From positions 3,286,001 to 3,350,000 of the forward strand of contig CAWHXF010000027.1 in assembly GCA_963833195.1 (NCBI GenBank): DNA of 64,000 bases, read 5' to 3'. The position numbers and the translations under genes were made by a program. This document shows positions 57,001 through 64,000 of this stretch, piece by piece. The stretch comes from Granulosicoccus sp963833195. GTDB taxonomy: Bacteria; Pseudomonadota; Gammaproteobacteria; Granulosicoccales; Granulosicoccaceae. Position 1 is the stretch's first letter. Each line of letters opens with the position of its first letter. Under the pieces are notes generated by a model. It worked only from the letters and a program-made list of their open reading frames with translations, was not told the DNA's origin and searched no databases.

Positions 57001-60000
57001 ACGACGGCTACGGCATCTTCATCGACGGGAACGCCCTCGTCGCCACCACAGCCAACGTGATCCAGGCCAACGTGATCGGTCTGGACACCACGGGCGCCGC
57101 CGCCCTCGCCAACACCGCCGGAGGCGTCCGGATCACCAACGGCGCTGGCGGCAACGCCGTCGGCGGCGACCGCGTCGCCGGCGAGGGCAACATCGTCTCC
57201 GGTCACGCCGGGGCCGTGGGCATCACCATCGACGGCGGCGCGAGCACGGCGAACGTCATCGCCGGCAACCTCGTCGGCACGGACGACACGGGCACCGTCG
57301 CATTCGCCAACGGTACCGGCATCCTCAACAACGGCGCCGCCGACACGATCATCGGCGGCATGACCGCAGGCGAGGCGAACCTGGTGTCGGCCAACAGCGG
57401 CAACGGCATCGAGATTTTCGACACGGGCAGTACCGATCTCTTCCTCTACGGCAACCTCGTGGGCACCACCCTCGCCGGGACCGGCGCTCTGGGCAACGGC
57501 GGCGTCGGCGTACAGGTCTCCGGCGGAGCGTCGCGCGTGACGATCGGAGGAACGGCGGCGGGAACGAGGAACCTCATCGCCGCGAGCGGAGGCCACGGGA
57601 TCGTCGTCGACGGCAGCGACAGCATCTCGTTGATCGGCAACCACATCGGTACTGGAAGCACGGGCACCGAGATGCTCGGCAACAACGGCGACGGCGTCCG
57701 GCTCACGAATACGTCCGATGCCCTCATCGGGGGAACGGCAGTCGGTGGCGGCAACCGCATCATGCACAGCGGCGGCAACGGCATCGGCGTCGAGGGCGCG
57801 GGCGCCAGCGGCAACGCGATGCTCGGGAACATCGTCTACGACAACGGCGGCCTAGGGATCGATCTCGGCCTCAACGGCGTGACGACCAACGACCCCGGGG
57901 ACACCGATACCGGACCCAACGGCCTGCAGAACACGGTGGTGATCGATGAGGCAAGGAGCGGCGACTCGACGATTGCGCTCAGCGGCACATTGAGCACCGT
58001 GGCGAATCAGACCTACCGGCTCGAATTCTTCGCCAGCACGGCGGCGGACCCCAGCGGCCACGGCGAGGCCGAGCGGTTCCTGATCTCATCCTCGGTGGTG
58101 GTCGGGGCCAGCGGCACGGCGTCCTACACGATCGTGGACGGCGCCACGCTGGCCGAGGGAGAGTTCGTCACGGCGACTGTCACGCGCGATCTGGGCGCTG
58201 GCAACTTCGGCGACACATCCGAGTACTCGGCAAGCGTAGCGGCCGGGGCGCCGAACCAGAGTCCGACGATCACCTCACCCCCGAGCGTCGCGGTCGCCGA
58301 GAACGACACTACGGTCGGCACGGTCACGGCATCGGACGGAGAGGACGACACGATCGGGTATTCGATCATCGGCGGCGCCGACGCCGCACTCTTTGCCATC
58401 GACGGCAGCACCGGGGCACTGAGCTTCGTGAGCGCACCGGACTTCGAGAGCCCGGCCGATGCGGGCGGCGACAACATCTACGACCTCACCGTGGAGGCGG
58501 ATGACGGGTACGGCGGCACGAGCACCCAGGTGATCGAGGTAACGGTGAACAACGTCAACGACGCGCCGACCTTCACCTCCACGGCGGTGACGGCAGCGAC
58601 CGAGGACGCCGGCTACAGCTACGCGATCACTGCCACGGATGTCGACTCTGGCGACACCCTCGTCATCACCGCCTCGACCCTGCCGAGCTGGCTCACCCTG
58701 ACCGACAACGGCGATGGTACCGCCTCGCTCACGGGCACGCCGACCAACGCGGACGTGGGCAACCACGCCGTGAACCTCGAGGTCAGCGACGGCATCACGA
58801 CCGACACCCAATCGTTCACGGTGACGGTGGCGAACACCAATGATGCGCCGGCGTTCACCTCGACTCCGACGACGGCGGCAACCGAGGACGCCGGCTACAG
58901 CTACGCGATCACCGCCACGGACGTCGATTCCGGCGATACCCTCGCCATCACGGCTTCGACGCTGCCGAGCTGGCTCACGCTGACCGACAACGGTGACGGC
59001 ACCGCCTCGCTCACGGGCACCCCGACGAACGCCGAGGTCGGCAGCCACGCCGTGACTCTCGAGATCAGCGACGGTACGACGACCGATAGTCAGTCGTTCA
59101 CCGTGACGGTGGTGAACACTAATGATGCGCCGGCGTTCACCTCGACTCCGACGACGGCGGCAACCGAGGACGCCCCCTACAGCTACGCGATCACCGCCAC
59201 GGATGTCGATTCCGGCGACATTCTCTCCATCACCGCCTCGACCCTGCCGACCTGGCTCACGCTGACCGACAACAGCGATGGCACGGCGACGCTGTCGGGC
59301 ACCCCGACCAATGACGAGGTGGGCGATCACCCGGTGGTGCTGGAGGTCTCCGATGGGACCGCCACCGATACCCAGAGCTTCACCCTCAGCGTTGCCAACA
59401 CGAACGATGCGCCGACGTTCACTTCCACGGCGGTGACGACGGCGACCGAGGACGCGCCCTACAGCTACGCGATCACCGCCACGGATGTCGACGCGGGTGA
59501 CACCCTCGCCATCACGGCCTCGACCCTGCCGAGCTGGCTCACGCTGACCGACAACGGCGATGGCACGGCGACGCTGTCGGGCACCCCGACCAATGACGAA
59601 GTGGGCGATCACCCGGTGGTGCTGGAGGTCTCCGATGGGACCTCCACCGACACCCAGAGCTTCACCCTCAGCGTTGCCAACACGAACGATGCTCCGACGT
59701 TCACCTCGACGCCGGTCGACCTCGGCGACCGAGGACGCCTCCTACAGCTACGCGATCACCGCCACGGATGTCGACGCCGGCGACACCCTGGCGATCACCG
59801 CCTCGACGCTGCCGAGCTGGCTCACCCTGACGGACAACGGCGACGGCACCGCCTCGCTCACCGGCACTCCGACGAACGCCGAGGTGGGCGATCACCCGGT
59901 GGTGCTGGAGCTCTCCGACGGGACCACTACCGATACCCAGAGCTTCACCCTCAGCGTTGCCAACACGAACGATGCGCCGACGTTCACTTCCACCGCGGTG

Positions 60001-63000
60001 ACCGCCGCGACCGAGGACGCGCCCTACAGCTACGCGATCACCGCCACGGACGTCGACGCCGGCGACACCCTCGCCATCACCGCCTCGACCCTGCCGAGCT
60101 GGCTCAGCCTGACCGACAACGGCGACGGCACCGCCTCGCTCACCGGCACCCCGACGAACGCGGAGGTGGGCAGCCACGCCGTGACCCTGGAGGTCAGCGA
60201 CGGCACGACGACCGATACTCAGTCGCTTCACAGTGACGGTGGCGAACACCAATGATGCTCCGACGTTCACCTCCACGGCGGTGACGGCCGCGACCGAGGA
60301 CGCGCCCTACAGCTACGCGATCACCGCCACGGATGTCGACGCCGGCGACACTCTCGCCCTCACCGCCTCGACGCTGCCGAGCTGGCTCACGCTGACGGAC
60401 AACGGAGACGGCACGGCGACGCTGTCGGGCACCCCGACCAATGACGAGGTAGGCGATCACCCGGTGGTGCTCGAGGTCTCCGATGGGACCACCACCGACA
60501 CCCAGAGCTTCACCCTCAGCGTTGCCAACACGAACGATGCGCCGACGTTCACCTCCACGGCGGTGACGACGGCGACCGAGGACGCGCCCTACAGCTACGC
60601 GATCACCGCCACGGATGTCGACGCCGGCGACACCCTCGCCATCACCGCCTCGACCCTGCCGAGCTGGCTGACCCTGACCGACAACGGTGACGGTACCGCC
60701 TCGCTCACCGGCACTCCGACGAACGCCGAGGTCGGTAGCCACGCCGTGACACTCGAGGTCAGCGACGGCATCACGACCGACACCCAATCGTTCACGGTGA
60801 CGGTGGCGAACACGAATGATGCGCCGACGTTCACCTCTACGGCGGTGACGGCGGCGACCGAGGACGCGCCCTACAGCTACGCGATCACCGCCACGGATGT
60901 CGACGCTCGCGACACCCTCGTCGATCACCGCCTCGACCTTGCCGAGCTGGCTCACCCTGACCGACAACGGCGACGGCACCGCCTCGCTCGCGGGCACCCC
61001 GACGAACGCCGAGGTCGGCAGACCACGCCGTGACCCTCGAGGTCAGCGACGGTACGACGAGCGACACTCAGTCGTTCACCGTGACGGTGGCGAACACGAA
61101 CGATGCGCCGACGTTCACCTCGACTCCGGTGACGGCAGCGACCGAGGACGCACCCTACAGCTACGCGATCACCGCCACGGATGTCGACGCCGGCGACACC
61201 CTCGCCATCACCGCCTCGACCCTGCCGAGCTGGCTCACCCTGACCGACAACGGCGACGGTACCGCCTCGCTCACCGGCACACCGACGAACGCCGAGGTCG
61301 GTGATCACGCCGTGACACTCGAGGTCACCGACGGCACTACCACCGATACCCAGTCGTTCACCGTCAGCGTCGCGAACACGAACGACGCGCCGACGTTCAC
61401 TTCCGACGCCGGTGACGGCGGCGACCGAGGACGCGCCCTACAGCTACGCGATCACCGCCACGGATGTCGATGCGGGCGACACCCTCGCCATCACCGCCTC
61501 GACCCTGCCGAGCTGGCTCACCCTGACCGACAACGGCGACGGCACCGCCTCGCTCACGGGCACCCCGACCAACGCGGACGTGGGCGACCATGCGGTGACC
61601 CTCGAGGTCAGCGACGGCATCACGATCGATACCCAGTCGTTCACGGTGACGGTGGCGAACATGAACGATGCGCCGACGTTCACCTCCACGGCGGTGACCG
61701 CAGCGACCGAGGACGCGCCCTACAGCTACGCGATCACCGCCACGGACGTCGACGCCGGTGACACCCTGGCGATCACCGGCTCGACGCTGCCGAGCTGGCT
61801 CACTCTGACCGACAACGGCGACGGCACCGCCTCGCTCACCGGCACCCCGACCAACGCCGAGGTGGGCGATCACCTGATAGTGCTGGAGGTCTCCGACGGG
61901 ACCACCACCGATACCCAGAGCTTCACCCTCAGCGTCGCCAATATGAACGACGCGCCGACCTTCACTTCCACAGCGGTGACCTCCGCGACCGAGGACGCGC
62001 CCTACAGCTACGCGATCACCGCCACGGATGTCGACGCCGGTGACACCCTCGCCATCACGGCCTCGACCCTGCCGAGCTGGCTCACCCTGACGGACAACGG
62101 CGACGGTACCGCCTCGTTCACCGGTACCCCGACGAACGCCGAGGTGGGTCCCCACGCGGTCACCCTGCAAGTCAGCGACGGTACGACGAGCGACACCCAG
62201 TCATTCACGGTGACTGTGGCGAACACGAACGATGCGCCGGCGTTCACCTCCACGGTGGTGACGACGGCGACCGAGGACGCAGCCTACAGCTACGCGATAC
62301 TTGCCACGGATGTCGACACGGGTGACACCCTGGCGATCACGGCCTCGACGCTGCCGAGCTGGCTCACCCTGACCGACAACGGCGACGGCACCGCGTCGCT
62401 CACCGGCACCCCGACGAACACCGAGGTGGGTGATCACCTGGTAGTGCTGGAGGTCTCCGACGGGACTACCACTGATACCCAGAGCTTCACTCTCAGCGTC
62501 GCCAACGCGAACGATGCGCCGACATTCAACTCGACTCCCACGACCGCAGCGACCGAGGACGCAGCTTACAGCTACGCGATCACCGCCACGGACGTCGACG
62601 CCGGCGACACCCTCGCCATCACCGCCTCGACCCTGCCGACCTGGCTGACCCTGACCGACAACGGCGACGGCACCGCCTCGCTCACCGGCGACTCCGACGA
62701 ACGCCGAGGTGGGTCCCCACGCGGTCACCCTGCAAGTCAGCGACGGCACCACGACCGGCACCCAGTCGTTCACCGTGACGGTGGCGAACACGAACGACGC
62801 GCCAGTCATCACCTCGACGCCCACCGCCTCGATGGCCGAGAACACCACCGCCGCCCTCACCCTCGCGAGCACCGACGCCGATGCCGGCGACTCGGCTATC
62901 TACTCGATCGCCGGTGGGACCGACGCCGCGCTGTTCTCCATCAACGCGGCCAGCGGCGAACTGGCCCTCGACGCCGTCGCCGACTTCGAGCGCCCGGCCG

Positions 63001-64000
63001 ACAGCGACAGGAACAACGTCTACGACGTCACCGTGCGCGTCACCGACGGCGCCGGCACGATCGACAGCCTTGCGCTCGCGATCACGATCCTCGACGCGAA
63101 CGAGCGACCCGAAGCGGCGGCGACGGACATCGTCGCCTCGAGTCGCTACTCGGGGGTGATCGGTCGGATCGACATGCAGGACCCGGATACCGGCGACCTC
63201 GTCCGGGCCACGATCATCGGTGGCACGGCTCCAGACGCATTCAGGATCGACCAGAACACGGGCGAGATCCGACGCAACGCCGACGTCCTCACCCAGCCCG
63301 GAACGTATCTGCTCACGGTGCGCGTCAGCGACGCACAGGGCGCGTTCACCGACATCGTCCTGCCGATTCGCCTGCTCGACGACGCTCCCTTGCCGGGTGC
63401 CGCCATGCCGCAGCCGCCGGACAACCGGCCCTCCCCGCCGACCGGTTCCGACTCGTCCACTTCCTTTGACGGCGTCTCCCGTCCGGACGGGAGCGACGGC
63501 GTCGGTAGCTCGGACACGGGCAACGGTGACGAAACGCCGGCACCTTCGGAGAGCCCGTCCGGAACGTCCGACGATCGACTCGAGGCCTCCGCGGAGGGCG
63601 ATCTCGTCCCGAAGACTCCTCCCTTGACCTCAGGCAACGCCTACGCGATCTCCGGTTCGAACGAGCCCGTGCGCGTCTCGCCGCCGGTGCGCGGTGCAGC
63701 CTCGGCAAGCGATACCGACACGGACGCGGAAGGCCCGGCGAGCGTGCCCGAAGGATCCGCCGACGCGAACGTCGCCACCGACGATTCGCGGGGTATCGAC
63801 GATGCGGACGCCTTCACCCTCTACTCGCCGGACGGTGCCCTGGCACCGCAGGTACGCGAAGCGATCGACCGACTGGCGGACGATCTGGAAGAGGATGCCT
63901 TCACGGCGGATGCCGAGTCCGAAACCTTCCTCACCGTCGGCACCATCACGAGCGTCTCGCTGACGGCCGGCTTCGTCACCTGGTTGCTGAACGCCGGCTA
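51018..64000 (+). CDS. Giant LEPR/DUF4347/beta-helix/cadherin-like surface protein, 3' end cut by window
   Basis: The protein is at least 4,300 residues from ATG 51018. The order is: LEPR-type motif LEQRILFAADL (20-30); DUF4347 (~70-205, HLVSHGGDGELQLG, LIYGCDLASSDVG); SLRAAI-type opening (~241-340, NNGGTGSLRAAIANANA); a long right-handed beta-helix of GNxIGTxxxG units (~340-2,270); a linker domain; one cadherin; fifteen ~94-residue Ig/CADG-like units (58563-62798); two more cadherin-like units; an acidic Ser/Pro linker; and at the window end a hydrophobic segment (SLTAGFVTWLLNAG) typical of the membrane tail of these proteins. Six +1 bases in the repeats break the frame, but their sum restores it, and the final part is open to base 64000. 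The likely role is adhesion or cell-surface contact. Confidence 0.85.
52458..54449 (+). repeat. Two tandem 996-bp copies within the beta-helix
   Basis: Copy 1 is 52458-53453 and copy 2 is 53454-54449. Both begin with the same IGGATAA(D/E)RN text, and matching phrases (for example TNAAGTAD, LLSGSTVTGNR, GNGQDxGRDGHGV) recur at exactly 996 bp. At DNA level they have diverged, so the duplication of 332 codons is old. It added whole helix turns without breaking the frame. Confidence 0.85.
58563..62798 (+). repeat. Fifteen tandem copies of a 282-bp unit (CADG/Ig-like domain)
   Basis: Units start at 58563, 58845, 59127, 59409, 59691, 59974, 60257, 60539, 60821, 61105, 61387, 61670, 61952, 62234 and 62516. 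The core of 94 codons reads NDAPTFTS..., YSYAITATDVD, LPSWLTLTDNGDGTASL, TGTPTNAEVG and DTQSFTVTVANT, which is the putative Ig/dystroglycan-type cadherin-like fold. Six units have exactly one extra base (near 59716, 60228, 60930, 61022, 61405 and 62690). The very high similarity of units indicates recent expansion or homogenisation. Confidence 0.93.

Noticed and set aside
55137..57767. Long antisense frame across the beta-helix
   Set aside because: Its periodic text is the reverse image of the GNxIGT repeats and has no start signal or known domain.
58563..62798. Regular repeats read as a possible CRISPR array
   Set aside because: Units are 282 bp, coding and contiguous, without the short repeat/spacer alternation. 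No cas genes are nearby.

Overview
The window looks like a chromosomal segment from a very GC-rich (about 70% by eye) Gram-negative bacterium, most likely a gammaproteobacterium. Indicators are type IV pilus genes of the PilY1 and PilU kind, a DUF6502/DUF5666 gene pair, periplasmic and lipoprotein signals, a TctCBA tricarboxylate transporter and a giant LEPR-type surface protein. The species cannot be named from the sequence.

Layout. 0-6.4 kb: tail of hemH, a serine hydrolase coupled to a HEAT-repeat protein, a lipoprotein, a Pro(CGG) tRNA with a clear promoter, an SDR and a DUF937 protein. 6.4-13.5 kb: a peptidoglycan amino-sugar module. A BadF-type kinase and a NagA-MurQ fusion enzyme lie divergent from a complete sugar ABC importer. 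13.5-17.7 kb: three small exported proteins or DUF5666 lipoproteins and a DUF6502 regulator-like protein. 17.7-22.3 kb: Gfo/Idh oxidoreductase, Crp-like regulator, AI-2E permease and an MFS carrier. 22.3-29.8 kb: an idonate/gluconate module (lactonase, LacI regulator, GntK, IdnD, IdnO, 2-hydroxyacid dehydrogenase, 6-phosphogluconate dehydrogenase, FucU/RbsD mutarotase). 29.8-37.8 kb: AEC and EamA carriers, a vitamin-K-dependent-carboxylase (HTTM) homologue, pilY1 and pilU. 37.9-42.8 kb: a YhaO/YhaN (SbcDC-like) pair. 42.9-43.4 kb: two gene remnants that abut. 43.4-49.8 kb: tctCBA divergent from a response regulator and a histidine kinase fused to a periplasmic solute-binding domain, with four exact 11-bp-spaced direct repeats between them. 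49.9-50.6 kb: TauE/SafE. 51.0-64.0 kb: a giant LEPR/DUF4347/beta-helix/cadherin-like protein that runs off the window.

How the genes work together. The amino-sugar module can take an imported N-acetylhexosamine or MurNAc through phosphorylation, ether cleavage and deacetylation to glucosamine-6-phosphate. The idonate/gluconate module can bring lactones, idonate, ketogluconates and gluconate to 6-phosphogluconate and then to ribulose-5-phosphate. The tct locus pairs a carboxylate importer with its own two-component system, in which the sensor carries its own binding protein.

Quality caution. At least six genes (MFS, EamA, HTTM, pilY1, TauE and the giant protein) contain single-base frame breaks, mostly +1. 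These are more easily explained as sequencing or assembly indels than as gene decay. The DUF3800 locus, by contrast, has lost a large internal piece and looks truly broken.
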